DNA of 52,530 bases from Burkholderiaceae bacterium (GTDB lineage Bacteria > Pseudomonadota > Gammaproteobacteria > Burkholderiales > Burkholderiaceae_E), in the NCBI GenBank assembly GCA_023954135.1, contig JAMLIN010000030.1, positions 1 to 52,530 on the forward strand. The letters run 5' to 3'. Both the position numbers and the translations under genes were made by a program. This document shows, one piece after another, positions 36,055 through 44,889 of the stretch. Positions within the stretch are counted from its first letter, which is position 1. Each line of letters starts with the position of its first letter. A model generated the notes under the pieces. It made no database searches. It had not been told where the DNA came from and was given only the letters and a program-made list of their open reading frames with translations.

Positions 36055-37500
36055 ATGAACGAGAACGACTGCCGCGATCTCCTGCTCGTCCAGGCCTTCG
36101 AAGGGATCGCCAACCCGGCGTGGGACGCCGGGGACCGTCAATGGGCAAGCGATGCGGCCGAGCGCAAGCTGGGCGCCGAGGCCGGCGACGACGCCTGGCT
36201 GCTCGCCCGTGCGCGGCTAGCCGGCGCCCGTCTGCGCGAGCGCGACGCCACCGCCCGGATGCTCGAGCGCGCCTCGCGCTGGCCAGCCGGCGCCGGCTGG
36301 CTCACCGCGGGGCTCGGGCTGGTCGCGGGTTTCGCGGGCGACGCGACGGGCGCCGACCGCTTCATCAACCTGCTGGCGCCGCCATTGCTCGGCCTGATCG
36401 CCTGGAACCTCGCCATCTACGCGGGCCTCGCGATCGCCCGCCTGCGCGGCGCCGACGATGCACCGGTCTCACCGCTGGCCCGCCTCTGGCTGCGCCTGCT
36501 GACCGCCCGGCTGCGCCGCGCCGATGCGGGCCAGCCGGCGATCGCCAGCCGCTTCACCGCGGCCTGGACGCAAGCGACCCTGCCGCTGACCACTGTCCGG
36601 CTGGCCCGCATCCTGCACCTGGCCGCAGCCAGCCTGGCGCTGGGAGCGATCGCCGGCCTTTACCTGCGCGGGCTCGTGTTCGAGTACCGGGCGGGCTGGG
36701 CCAGCACGTTCCTGGAGCCCGGCCAGGTGGCGATCCTCCTGAAACTGCTGTTCGGCCCGGCCAGCCTGCTGACGGGCATCGAGCTGCCCGATGCCCTACG
36801 GCTCGGCGCCATGCGCATCCCGCCCGGGCCGGGCGAGCGGGCAGGCGACTGGATCCATCTCCAGGCGACCACCCTGGCGCTTCTCGTCGTCCTGCCCCGG
36901 CTCGTGCTCGCGCTGCTCGCCCGACGGCGGGCGACCGGGCTGGCCGACGCCATCGCGCTGCCACTGCGCGATCCCTACTTCGCCGCGCTGCTGCGCGGGC
37001 GCGCCGGCGCGGCGAGCACCGTCCTGGTGATTCCCTATGCCACCGAGCTCGACCAGAGCGCGCGCGACATGCTCGCCTCGCTGCTTGCCGGCGCGTTCGG
37101 GGCCGGAGTCGTCCTGCGGATCGCACCGAGCGTCGCCTTCGGCGATGAAGCCGAACCGCCGCCCGGCGCCGGCAACCCCACGGCCGACTGGCACATGATC
37201 CTCTTCCGGCTCGCCGCCACGCCCGAGCGCGAGGTCCAGCTGCGCTTCGTCGAGCAGATCCGCGAACGGCTGCCCCCCGCAGCCCCCCTGACGGTGCTCG
37301 TCGACGATACGTCCTTCCGCGCGCGTTTCGCCGATCCCGCCCGCCTCGCGCAGCGCATGGACGCCTGGCGCCGGATCTTCGACGACGAAGCCGGCCGTGC
37401 CCCGCTGGTGTTCCTCTCGCTTGCCGCCGATGCCTACGACGAGAGCCTGCGCGCCCTCGCGAAGGGCATCGAATCCGTGGACCAGCACGATGCAGCCTGA
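36055..37500 (+). CDS. DUF2868 membrane protein
   Basis: 481 residues. Four clear hydrophobic helices: WLTAGLGLVAGFAG, LLGLIAWNLAIYAGLAI, ILHLAAASLALGAIAGLYL and LALLVVLPRLVLALL. A soluble C-terminal third (from about residue 320, STVLVIPYATELD onward) resembles an alpha/beta domain ending with a segment repeated through VFLSLAADAYDESLRALAKGI. Family DUF2868, function unknown. It is consistently paired with the DUF3482 GTPase; here the two genes overlap by 11 bases. ATG 36055 (MNENDCRDLLLVQAFE) is preferred over 35983. Confidence 0.85.
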   Translation: MNENDCRDLLLVQAFEGIANPAWDAGDRQWASDAAERKLGAEAGDDAWLLARARLAGARLRERDATARMLERASRWPAGAGWLTAGLGLVAGFAGDATGADRFINLLAPPLLGLIAWNLAIYAGLAIARLRGADDAPVSPLARLWLRLLTARLRRADAGQPAIASRFTAAWTQATLPLTTVRLARILHLAAASLALGAIAGLYLRGLVFEYRAGWASTFLEPGQVAILLKLLFGPASLLTGIELPDALRLGAMRIPPGPGERAGDWIHLQATTLALLVVLPRLVLALLARRRATGLADAIALPLRDPYFAALLRGRAGAASTVLVIPYATELDQSARDMLASLLAGAFGAGVVLRIAPSVAFGDEAEPPPGAGNPTADWHMILFRLAATPEREVQLRFVEQIRERLPPAAPLTVLVDDTSFRARFADPARLAQRMDAWRRIFDDEAGRAPLVFLSLAADAYDESLRALAKGIESVDQHDAA

Positions 37501-38998
37501 GCCTCCGAAACCACCCGGCACCGGACGGGAAATCGCCCTCTCGCTGGTCTCGCACACCAATGCGGGCAAGACGACGCTCGCGCGCACCCTGCTCGCCGCC
37601 GACATCGGGATCGTCCGCGACGAGGCGCACGTCACCGACGAGGCCCAGGGCTACCTGCTCACCCGGACGCCCGAGGGCGACGAGCTGCGCCTGTGGGACA
37701 CCCCGGGTTTCGGGGACAGCCATCGCCTCGCCCGGCGGCTGGAGCGCTCGGACAATCCCTTCGGCTGGCTGCTCGGCCAGGTCTGGGACCGCCTGCGCGA
37801 CCGGCCGCTGTACTCGAGCCAGCAGGCGATCCGCAATGTCCGCGAGCAGGCCGATGTGGTCCTCTACCTCGTCAACGCGGCCGAAGACCCCCTCGAGGCC
37901 GGCTACGTCGAGCCCGAGATGCGCATCCTCGACTGGATCGGCAAGCCGGTGATCGTCCTGCTCAACCAGACCGGCAGGCCTCGCCCACCAGAGGAAGAGG
38001 CCGCCGAGCTGGCCCGCTGGCGGGCGGCGACCGCGAGCAGCAGCGCGGTTCGCGAGGTCATCCAGCTCGATGCGTTCGCCCGCTGCTGGGTCCAGGAATC
38101 CACCCTGCTGGCGGCGGTCGGCCGCCAGCTTCCCGATGCGATGCGCCCCGCTTTCGACCGCCTGCAGACGCACTGGATGGCCGTGCGCCGTGCGCGCTTC
38201 GACGCCTCGATGGCCGAGCTCGCGCGCCGCATCGCCCGCGCCGCCCACGACCGCGAGACGGTCGCCGACGACGGCATCGCCGGCCGGATTCTCGATGCCG
38301 GCATCCTGCCCGGACGCCGTCGCCCCGAACGGGCGGGACCGCGCGAACGCGCGATGCGTGCCCTGGCCGAACGGCTCGATGCCGACATCCGCGCCAGCGT
38401 CGACGAGCTGATCCGGATCCACGAACTGAGCGGCCGCGCCGGCGCCGTCGTGATGCAGCGGCTCGCCGAGCACTATGCGGTCACCCGGCCGCTGAGCGAA
38501 GGCAAGGCCGCCGTCTGGGGCGGACTGGTGACCGGGGCGCTCGCCGGGCTGAAGGCCGACCTCGCGACCGGAGGACTGACGCTCGGCGGCGGGCTCATCG
38601 CCGGCGGCGTGATCGGCGCCCTCGGCGCCGCCGGGCTCGCCCGCGGCTACAACATGGCCCGCGGCGGCGACCAGACCGTCATCACCTGGGCCGACGCCAT
38701 CCTCGAGGACCTCGTCGTCTCGGCGCTGCTGTCCTATCTCGCGGTGGCCCACTACGGACGCGGCCGGGGGCAATGGTCGGAATCCGAGCATCCGCCGCAT
38801 TGGGAAGAGACCATCCGCAAGGCGATGGCCGCGCGTGGGCGCGAGATTCCGAAGCTGCTCGCCGATCGCCGCGAATCCGCAACGATCGAGGCGCTCGCGG
38901 CCGGCCTGGCGCCGGAGATCGCCGCGCTCGGGCTCGACGTCCTCGGTCGGCTCTATCCGGACGCCCCGTCGCTCGCGGACCGGTCGGCCGCGACATAG
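37490..38998 (+). CDS. DUF3482 family membrane-associated GTPase
   Basis: 502 residues. N-terminal Era/Ras-like G domain: P-loop SHTNAGKTT (Lys27; Ser replaces the first Gly), switch-2 DTPGFGDS (Asp70) and, instead of NKxD, LLNQTGRP, so guanine specificity is not assured. A glycine-rich hydrophobic stretch (GGLVTGALAGLKAD through GGVIGALGAAGLA, about 345-385) looks membrane-inserting. Function unknown; with DUF2868 it may form a membrane GTPase module. Its last 46 bases overlap the convergent TetR gene. Confidence 0.85.
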   Translation: MQPEPPKPPGTGREIALSLVSHTNAGKTTLARTLLAADIGIVRDEAHVTDEAQGYLLTRTPEGDELRLWDTPGFGDSHRLARRLERSDNPFGWLLGQVWDRLRDRPLYSSQQAIRNVREQADVVLYLVNAAEDPLEAGYVEPEMRILDWIGKPVIVLLNQTGRPRPPEEEAAELARWRAATASSSAVREVIQLDAFARCWVQESTLLAAVGRQLPDAMRPAFDRLQTHWMAVRRARFDASMAELARRIARAAHDRETVADDGIAGRILDAGILPGRRRPERAGPRERAMRALAERLDADIRASVDELIRIHELSGRAGAVVMQRLAEHYAVTRPLSEGKAAVWGGLVTGALAGLKADLATGGLTLGGGLIAGGVIGALGAAGLARGYNMARGGDQTVITWADAILEDLVVSALLSYLAVAHYGRGRGQWSESEHPPHWEETIRKAMAARGREIPKLLADRRESATIEALAAGLAPEIAALGLDVLGRLYPDAPSLADRSAAT

Positions 38999-39621
38999 CG
39001 CAGCACGACGTCGGCCGAAGCTTCCCGGTGGCTCGCGAGGCGCGCCGGCGAGCCGAGGTCCTCGCCGAGCACCGCCGACAGGGTATGGCGATTCGAGAGA
39101 TGGAAGTAGCCGAGCGCGGCGATCGTCAGGTAGAGCTGCACCGGATCGATGCCGCTGCGGAAAGCGCCGGCGCGCACGCCCCGCTCGACGAGGGTGGCGA
39201 GCAGGCCCACCACCGGGCTGACGAGCTCCCCGAGCCTTTCCGATTCGCGCAGGTGGCGGGCGCGCTGCTGGTTCTCGATGCCGAGCAGCCCGATGAACTC
39301 GGGATGCTCGCCGTACCAGCGCCAGACGTCGAGGCAGAAGCTGCGCAGCGCCGCTTCCGGCTCGAGGTGGTCGAGCGCAAGCGAATACTCGAACTCGCGC
39401 AGCTTCAGGTAGATCGCTTCGAGCACCGCGCGGAACAGGCCGCGCTTGGAACCGAAATAGTAGTACACCATCCGCTCGCTGCACCCCGCCTGGCGGGCGA
39501 TGCTGGCGCCCCGCGCGCCGCCGTAGCCCTCGCGCGAGAATTCACGGGTCGCCGCGGCCAGGATCCGCTGGCGCGTGGCCTCGGGATCGCGGCGGGCGCC
39601 GGTCGTCGCCTTCCGGGTCAT
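38953..39621 (-). CDS. TetR/AcrR-family transcriptional regulator
   Basis: 222 residues. The N-terminal helix-turn-helix is clear: TRQRILAAATREFSREGYGGARGASIARQAGCSERMVYYYFGSKRGLFRAVLE read in segments, the TetR_N pattern. The C-terminal ligand domain is all-helical with PEFIGLLGIENQQRARHLRE and QLYLTIAALGYFHLSNRHTL. It begins 46 bases after livF and is likely part of, or regulator of, the transporter operon; the 20-bp palindrome before the binding-protein gene is its probable operator. The effector is unknown. Convergent overlap with the DUF3482 gene. Confidence 0.88.
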   Translation of the reverse strand: MTRKATTGARRDPEATRQRILAAATREFSREGYGGARGASIARQAGCSERMVYYYFGSKRGLFRAVLEAIYLKLREFEYSLALDHLEPEAALRSFCLDVWRWYGEHPEFIGLLGIENQQRARHLRESERLGELVSPVVGLLATLVERGVRAGAFRSGIDPVQLYLTIAALGYFHLSNRHTLSAVLGEDLGSPARLASHREASADVVLRYVAADRSASDGASG

Positions 39622-39667
39622 CGCCGGTGTCCGCGACGAGGTTCGCACCGACTGCCGCAGTCGGGGC

Positions 39668-40384
39668 TCAGACGGCAAGGTACTGCTCGCGGGCGTCGGC
39701 GTCCGCCTCGAGTTGCTCGATCGTGCCCGAATACCGCATCCGCCCCTTCTCGATGATGTAGGCCCGGTCCGCGACACGCCGGGCGAAGTGCAGATTCTGC
39801 TCCGAAAGCAGGATGGAAACGCCGGCGGCCTTGAGCCGGTCGACGGCGGCGACCATCTGGTCGACCACCACGGGCGCCACGCCTTCGCTCGGCTCGTCGA
39901 GCAGGATGCAGGCGGGATTGCCCATCAGCGTGCGGGCGATCGTGAGCATCTGCTGCTCCCCCCCGGACATTCGCCCGGCGAGCCGGTCCGGCATCTGCGC
40001 GAGGTTGGGGAACAGCGCGGCCAGCTCGTCCCAGGTCCATTCGGGCAGGCCGGGCCGGGGCGCCTGGCGGCCGACCTCGAGATTCTCGCGCACCGTCAGC
40101 CCGGTGAACACCCGTCGGTCCTCGGGAACGTAGCCCAGGCCGAGGCGGGCGATCCGGAACGGCGCCAGCCCGTCGATGCGCCGGCCGAGGAACTCGATCC
40201 GGCCGGTGCCACCGCGCGAGACGAGCCCCATGATCGCCTTGATCGTCGTCGACTTGCCGGCGCCGTTGCGCCCGAGAAGCACCACGACCTCGCCGCGGCG
40301 CACCTCCAGGGAAACATCATCGAGGATCCGGGCGCGGCCGTACCAGGCGTCGATGCCACGCACATCGAGGAGCACCTCGCTCAT
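39668..40384 (-). CDS. livF: branched-chain amino acid-type ABC transporter ATP-binding protein (LivF)
   Basis: 238 residues. Walker A GRNGAGKST, signature MSGGEQQMLTIARTLM, Walker B CILLDEPSEGVAPVVV and switch His in SEQNLHFARR. LivF-type subunit, shorter than LivG and with the Q-loop segment YVPEDRRVFTGLTVRENL. ATG overlaps the livG stop (ATGA). It energises import with LivG and the fused permease. Confidence 0.93.
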   Translation of the reverse strand: MSEVLLDVRGIDAWYGRARILDDVSLEVRRGEVVVLLGRNGAGKSTTIKAIMGLVSRGGTGRIEFLGRRIDGLAPFRIARLGLGYVPEDRRVFTGLTVRENLEVGRQAPRPGLPEWTWDELAALFPNLAQMPDRLAGRMSGGEQQMLTIARTLMGNPACILLDEPSEGVAPVVVDQMVAAVDRLKAAGVSILLSEQNLHFARRVADRAYIIEKGRMRYSGTIEQLEADADAREQYLAV

Positions 40385-41151
40385 CGGGCGGCCCTCGATC
40401 CGAGGTAGACACGGCGGACCTCGGGATCGGCGCGGACCTCGGCGGGCGCGCCGGCGGCGATCAGCCTGCCGCGATCGAGGACCATCACCCGGTCGGCATG
40501 CTGGAACACCACATCCATGTCGTGCTCGGTGAAGAGGACCGCCGTGCGTTCGCGCCGGGCGATCGCCGCGGTCAGGGCCATCAGCTCGATTCGCTCCCGC
40601 GGTCCCATCCCCGCGGTCGGTTCGTCCATCAGCAGCAGGCGCGGCTGGTTGGCCAGCGCGACCGCGAGCTCGAGCCGCTTCAGGTCGCCGTAGGCGAGGA
40701 CCGAGCTCGGCCGGTCGGCATGCGCCTGCATGCCGACGGTCGCGAGCAGCCCGTCGGCGAGCTCGACGAACTGCTCGCGGGCGATCCGCCAGGGATTGCG
40801 CAATGCGCGATGATGCGACAGCAGCGCGACCTGCACGTTCTCGCGCACGGTCATGGATCCGAAGGTGGCGGTGACCTGGAAGGTGCGCCCGACGCCCAGC
40901 CGCCAGATCCGCCGCGGGGGCAGGCCGACCGTTTCCCGCCCGAGGATGCGGATGGTGCCGGCATCCGGCGCGAGCTGGCCCATCAGCATGTTGAAGCAGG
41001 TCGACTTGCCGGCGCCGTTCGGCCCGATCAGCGCGACGATCTCGCCGGCCGCCACCTCGAAGGCGACGTCGTCGACCGCGACCACACCGCCGAAGGCCTT
41101 GCGCAGGCCGGACACCTCGAGCAGCGGCTCGGCAGCGGTAGCCCCGTTCAT
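40381..41151 (-). CDS. livG: branched-chain amino acid-type ABC transporter ATP-binding protein (LivG)
   Basis: 256 residues. Walker A GPNGAGKST, LivG-specific Q-loop GVGRTFQVTATFGSMTVREN, signature LAYGDLKRLELAVALA, Walker B LLLMDEPTAGMGP and switch His in FTEHDMDVVFQHADR. ATG 41151 overlaps the permease stop (ATGA). The larger open frame continuing to 43062 is the shadow of the permease gene and is not used. Confidence 0.93.
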   Translation of the reverse strand: MNGATAAEPLLEVSGLRKAFGGVVAVDDVAFEVAAGEIVALIGPNGAGKSTCFNMLMGQLAPDAGTIRILGRETVGLPPRRIWRLGVGRTFQVTATFGSMTVRENVQVALLSHHRALRNPWRIAREQFVELADGLLATVGMQAHADRPSSVLAYGDLKRLELAVALANQPRLLLMDEPTAGMGPRERIELMALTAAIARRERTAVLFTEHDMDVVFQHADRVMVLDRGRLIAAGAPAEVRADPEVRRVYLGSRAAR

Positions 41152-43037
41152 CGCCGCCCCTCCACCGGCATCAGGCGGGCGCGGATCGCGCCGGCGATGC
41201 CGGCGGGAAACAGCAGGACCAGCAAAAGGATCACCGCGCCGAGCAGCGCCCGCCAGTATTGGGTTTCGCGGGCGAGCGCGTCCTGCAGCCAGGTGAAGAC
41301 GCCGGCGCCGACGATCGGCCCCGTGACGGCCTGCACGCCGCCGAGCAGCACCATCACCAGCGCGTCGACCGAGCGGCCGATCGAGAGGACATCCGGGGAG
41401 ATGCTGCCCTTCGAGAATGCGTAGAGGGCGCCGGCCACGCCACCGGCCGCCGCCGTGACGACGAACACCGTCCACCGGACGCGCGCGACGTCGATGCCGA
41501 TCGCATCGGCGCGCAGCGCCGAATCGCGCGCCGCGCGCATCGCATAACCGAAGGGCGAATGCAGCACCCGGCGCAGCATCCAGAGCCCGAGCACCGTGAC
41601 GGCGAGGCTCAGGTAGTAGTAGGCGTGCCCTTCCGACAGCCAGGGCGACGGCCAGATCCCGATCAGCCCGTTCGAGCCGCCGGTGAAGTCCTCCCACTGG
41701 AACACCACCGACCAGACGATCTGCGCGAACGCCAGGGTCAGCATCGCGAGATAGACACCCGAGAGCCGCACCGCGAACCAGCCGAAGAGCAGGCCGCCGG
41801 CCACCGCAACCATCGGACCGAGGACGAGCGCGAGCTCCATCGGCAGGCCGAGATGGCGCAGCAGCAGGCCCGCGCCATAGGCGCCGAGGCCGAACCAGGC
41901 GGCATGGCCGAAGGAGACCATGCCGCCGGGGCCCATCATGAAATGCAGGCTGGCCGCGAACAGCGCCGCAACGAACATGTCCACGAGCAGCACCGTCGCA
42001 TAGGGGAACCGTTCGCCGGCCAGCGGCAGCGCGACCAGGCCGATGACGAGCGCGATGCCCAGCAGGCGCAGCAGGGGCGGTGCCGCGCGCAGCGGCGCCT
42101 CGGACGCGATCACATGCCGCCCGGGTTCGAGCGGCTTGCCGAGCAGGCCCCAGGGCCGCCAGATCAGCACAGCCGCCATGACCAGGAACTCGATCACCAG
42201 GGTCAGGCGCGAGAAGGAAAAGTCGATGCCGAACAGGCTGACCTGGCCGATGCCGATGCAGATCGCCTTCAACTCGGCGATCAGCAACGCCGCGAGGAAC
42301 GCGCCCGGGATGCTGCCCATGCCGCCGACCACGACGACCACGAAGGCATCGGCGATCGTGAGGAGGTCGAGCTCGAGGCTGGCCGGTTCCCTGGGCAGCT
42401 GCAGCGCGCCGCCGAGGCCGGCGAGCAGCGCGCCGAGCGCGAACACGCTGGTGAAGAGCCACGCCTGGTCGACGCCGAGCGCGCCCACCATCTCCCGGTC
42501 CTCGGTCGCCGCCCGCACCAGGGTGCCCCAGCGCGTACGGGTCAGCAGCAACCAGAGCAGCAGCAGCACCAGCGGCCCCGCGAAGATGAGCAGCAGGTCG
42601 TACTGCGGGAACGGCTGCCCGAGGATGCTGACCGAGCCACCGAGACCGGGCGCCCGCGGACCGAAGAGATCCTCCGGCCCCCAGATGAAGTAGACCGCGT
42701 CGCGCACCAGCAGCACCAGCGCGAAGGTCGCGAGCAGCTGGAAGAGTTCCGGCGCCCGATATATCCGCCGCAGCAGGAGGATCTCGACGATCGCCCCGAA
42801 CACGCCCACCGCGATCGCGGCCAGCGCGAGCGAAGCCCAGAACCCGAGGTGGCCGTCGCCGAGCCGTCCGACCAGCGAATAGGCGATGTAGACCCCCAGC
42901 ATGTAGAGGGAGCCATGGGCGAAATTGACGATCCGGCTGACGCCGAATATCAGCGACAGCCCGGCCGCGATCAGGAACAGGCTGGAAGCGCCGGCAAGGC
43001 CGTTCAGAAGCTGCAGTACGAAGCTCGACGCGCTCAT
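41148..43037 (-). CDS. fused LivH-LivM ABC permease
   Basis: 629 residues, about twice the usual permease size. Residues 1-300 match LivH: FLIAAGLSLIFGVSRIVNFAHGSLYMLGVY, RAATEDREMVGALGVD and VVVVGGMGSIPGAFLAALLI. Residues 330-620 match LivM: LHFMMGPGGMVSFGHAAWFGLGAYGAG, FAVRLSGVYLAMLTLAFAQIVW, AMRAARDSALRADAIGID and GGVQAVTGPIVGAGVFTWL. There is no stop or frameshift between the halves, so both membrane subunits form one polypeptide. Such fusions exist in some LIV-type systems, from memory. Two coupled ATPase genes follow. Confidence 0.9.
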   Translation of the reverse strand: MSASSFVLQLLNGLAGASSLFLIAAGLSLIFGVSRIVNFAHGSLYMLGVYIAYSLVGRLGDGHLGFWASLALAAIAVGVFGAIVEILLLRRIYRAPELFQLLATFALVLLVRDAVYFIWGPEDLFGPRAPGLGGSVSILGQPFPQYDLLLIFAGPLVLLLLWLLLTRTRWGTLVRAATEDREMVGALGVDQAWLFTSVFALGALLAGLGGALQLPREPASLELDLLTIADAFVVVVVGGMGSIPGAFLAALLIAELKAICIGIGQVSLFGIDFSFSRLTLVIEFLVMAAVLIWRPWGLLGKPLEPGRHVIASEAPLRAAPPLLRLLGIALVIGLVALPLAGERFPYATVLLVDMFVAALFAASLHFMMGPGGMVSFGHAAWFGLGAYGAGLLLRHLGLPMELALVLGPMVAVAGGLLFGWFAVRLSGVYLAMLTLAFAQIVWSVVFQWEDFTGGSNGLIGIWPSPWLSEGHAYYYLSLAVTVLGLWMLRRVLHSPFGYAMRAARDSALRADAIGIDVARVRWTVFVVTAAAGGVAGALYAFSKGSISPDVLSIGRSVDALVMVLLGGVQAVTGPIVGAGVFTWLQDALARETQYWRALLGAVILLLVLLFPAGIAGAIRARLMPVEGRR

Positions 43038-43094
43038 CGGGAGGGGAACGATATCGGGGCACGGCGCCCGCGGGGACGCGGACGCCGTGAAGGA

Positions 43095-44327
43095 TCAGCG
43101 CTCGGCGCGGCGCAGCCTGGCGACGACCTCGTCGGGCGGCTGGGCATCCGCGCCGTCGACATAGCGATAGTCTCGCATCTCGCCGCGGCCATCACGCTTG
43201 GTGGTGCGTCCCACGAAGGCACCGAGGGTCGACTGGTGGTCGATCTCGCGGAATTTCGCCGGACCGAAGGGCGTGCTGAATTCCAGCCCGCGAAAGGCGG
43301 TGATCAGAGCCTCGGTATCGGCCGAGCCGGCACGGCGCAGGCCTCCGGCGATCGCGTAGATCAGCGCGTAGCCGACCACCGAGCCGAGGCGGGGATAGTC
43401 GTTGAACTTGCGCCGATAGGCGATGAAGAAGCTCGAATGCTCGGGGGTGTCGATGCCGTACCAGGGATAGCCGGTCACCAGCCAGCCCTCCGGGGTTTCC
43501 TCCCCGAGGGTGTCGAGGTATTCGGGCTCGCCGGTCAGCAGGCTGACCACCTCGCGGTCCCTGAACAGTCCCCGGGTGTTGCCTTCGCGAACGAACTTCG
43601 CCAGATCGACCGCGAAGAGCGCATTGAAGATCGCGTCCGGCTTCGCGTCGGCGAGCGCCTGCGTCACCGAGCCGGCATCCACCTTGCCCAGCGGCGGCGC
43701 CTGCTCGGCGACGAACTGGACATCGGGGACCGCCTCGCGCAGCAGCGTCTTGAAGGTCTCGGCCGCCGACTGGCCGTATTCGTAGTTCGGATAGACCAGT
43801 GCCCAGCGCTTGGCGCCGGAAGCGACCGCACCCGGGATCAGCATGGCCACCTGCATCCAGGTCGAAGCGCGCAGCCTGAAGGTATAGCGATTGCCGTCCT
43901 CCCAGACCAGCTTGTCGGTCAGCGGCTCGCCGGCGATGTAGACCCGCCGGCGCTGGCGGGCGAAATCGGCCAGCGCCAGTCCGACGTTGGACAGGAAGCC
44001 GCCGGCCAGGATGTCGACCCGCTCGCGCGAGAGCAGCTCGTTGGCGACCCGTACCGCATCGCCCGGCGCACCGTTGTCGTCCCGGATGACGATCTCCAGA
44101 GGCCGCCCACCCACGCCACCGGCGGCGTTGATCTCCTCGATCGCCAGCTCCATCGCCTTGCGATAGGGCTCGAGAAAGGCCGGCATGCGGTTGTAGCTGT
44201 TGATCTCGCCGATCCGGTACGGCTTGTCCGCCGCAACGGCGAACCGTGGTCCGAGTCCGGCGACGACGGCTGTCGCAAGCGGAAGGCGAGCGAGCGCTCG
44301 GCGCGCTGGACGGATGGGCTGGTTCAA
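43095..44327 (-). CDS. periplasmic ABC substrate-binding protein (LivK-like, Peripla_BP_6 type), TTG start
   Basis: 410 residues. Signal peptide of about 30 residues (PARRALARLPLATAVVAGLG...FAVAA) and mature type-I binding-protein fold: IGEINSYNRMPAFLEPYRKAM, EEINAAGGVGGRPLEIVIRDDNG, GFLSNVGLALADFA, WALVYPNYEYGQSAAETFK and AIFNALFAVDLAKFVRE. It captures the ligand for the fused permease; the ligand could be an amino acid, amide or aromatic acid. TTG at 44327 is chosen because GGAG stands 7 bases upstream; the ATG at 44399 lies within the operator palindrome. Confidence 0.88.
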   Translation of the reverse strand: MNQPIRPARRALARLPLATAVVAGLGPRFAVAADKPYRIGEINSYNRMPAFLEPYRKAMELAIEEINAAGGVGGRPLEIVIRDDNGAPGDAVRVANELLSRERVDILAGGFLSNVGLALADFARQRRRVYIAGEPLTDKLVWEDGNRYTFRLRASTWMQVAMLIPGAVASGAKRWALVYPNYEYGQSAAETFKTLLREAVPDVQFVAEQAPPLGKVDAGSVTQALADAKPDAIFNALFAVDLAKFVREGNTRGLFRDREVVSLLTGEPEYLDTLGEETPEGWLVTGYPWYGIDTPEHSSFFIAYRRKFNDYPRLGSVVGYALIYAIAGGLRRAGSADTEALITAFRGLEFSTPFGPAKFREIDHQSTLGAFVGRTTKRDGRGEMRDYRYVDGADAQPPDEVVARLRRAER

Positions 44328-44380
44328 GGTGATTCTCCGCGTGGACGACAGTAAACTTTCAGTAATGAACCATAAGAGCC

Positions 44381-44400
44381 AATGAAGCAAATGCTTCATT
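44381..44400 (-). promoter_or_regulatory. 20-bp palindromic operator candidate upstream of the transporter operon
   Basis: AATGAAGCAAATGCTTCATT is a perfect 9-2-9 inverted repeat, 53 bases upstream of the binding-protein TTG, in an AT-rich patch that must hold the promoter. Size and symmetry match TetR-family operators, and the operon ends in a TetR gene. Confidence 0.65.
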
Positions 44401-44565
44401 GCATCGACGAACCCGCCCTCGGCCCCGGGCCGCGTCGCCCCGGGGTGGGCGGCCGCGTTCTTCCGGCCGGTCCCCGGGCAGCTGGCGAGCCCGCGGGCGA
44501 CCGCACCAAGGCCCTGGCCGCGCTAGAATAAAGGGTTCGAATCCTCCCCCGCGACCCCGCTCACC
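44401..44565. other. intergenic region between transporter operon and fdxA
   Basis: Very GC-rich. A 6-bp hairpin (CCCCGG/CCGGGG, 44423-44428 with 44440-44445) is visible. A -10-like TAGAAT at 44524-44529 could serve fdxA with a leader of about 30 bases; no Shine-Dalgarno precedes fdxA. No RNA gene was found. Confidence 0.4.
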
Positions 44566-44889
44566 ATGACCCACGTCGTCGTCGAATCGTGCATTCGCTG
44601 CAAGTACACCGACTGCGTCGACGTCTGTCCCGTCGACTGCTTCCGTGAAGGGCCGAACATGCTCGTCATCGATCCCGACGAGTGCATCGACTGCGCCGTA
44701 TGCATCCCGGAATGCCCGGTCGAAGCCATCTTCGCCGAGGAGGACGTCCCCAGGGGCCAGGAGCCCTACATCGCGCTCAATGCCGAGCTGGCCCCGGCCT
44801 GGCCCAGCATCACCCGCAGCAAGGACCCCCTGCCCGATGCGGACGACTGGAAGGACGTCGCACAGAAGCTGGAGCATCTCGAGCGCTGA
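44566..44889 (+). CDS. fdxA: 7Fe ferredoxin FdxA
   Basis: 107 residues, the FdxA length. Soluble electron carrier with one [3Fe-4S] and one [4Fe-4S] cluster. The first motif is [20 protein letters not shown] and the second [18 protein letters not shown]; the C-terminal extension [25 protein letters not shown] is typical of FdxA. The partner reductase is not in the window. Confidence 0.95.
   Translation: MTHVVVESCIRCKYTDCVDVCPVDCFREGPNMLVIDPDECIDCAVCIPECPVEAIFAEEDVPRGQEPYIALNAELAPAWPSITRSKDPLPDADDWKDVAQKLEHLER

Noticed and set aside
41259-44354. 1031-residue open frame on the plus strand across the fused permease and binding protein
   Set aside because: Antisense to genes with clear ABC transporter motifs; His/Gln/Arg-rich translation without domains.
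44328-44399. ATG at 44399 as start of the substrate-binding protein
   Set aside because: It falls inside the operator palindrome, has no Shine-Dalgarno, and a signal peptide with GGAG-TTG start is available at 44327.
44534-44544. GGTTCGAATCC, resembling a tRNA T-arm
   Set aside because: Only two or three stem pairs form and no cloverleaf or acceptor stem is found upstream; most likely chance.
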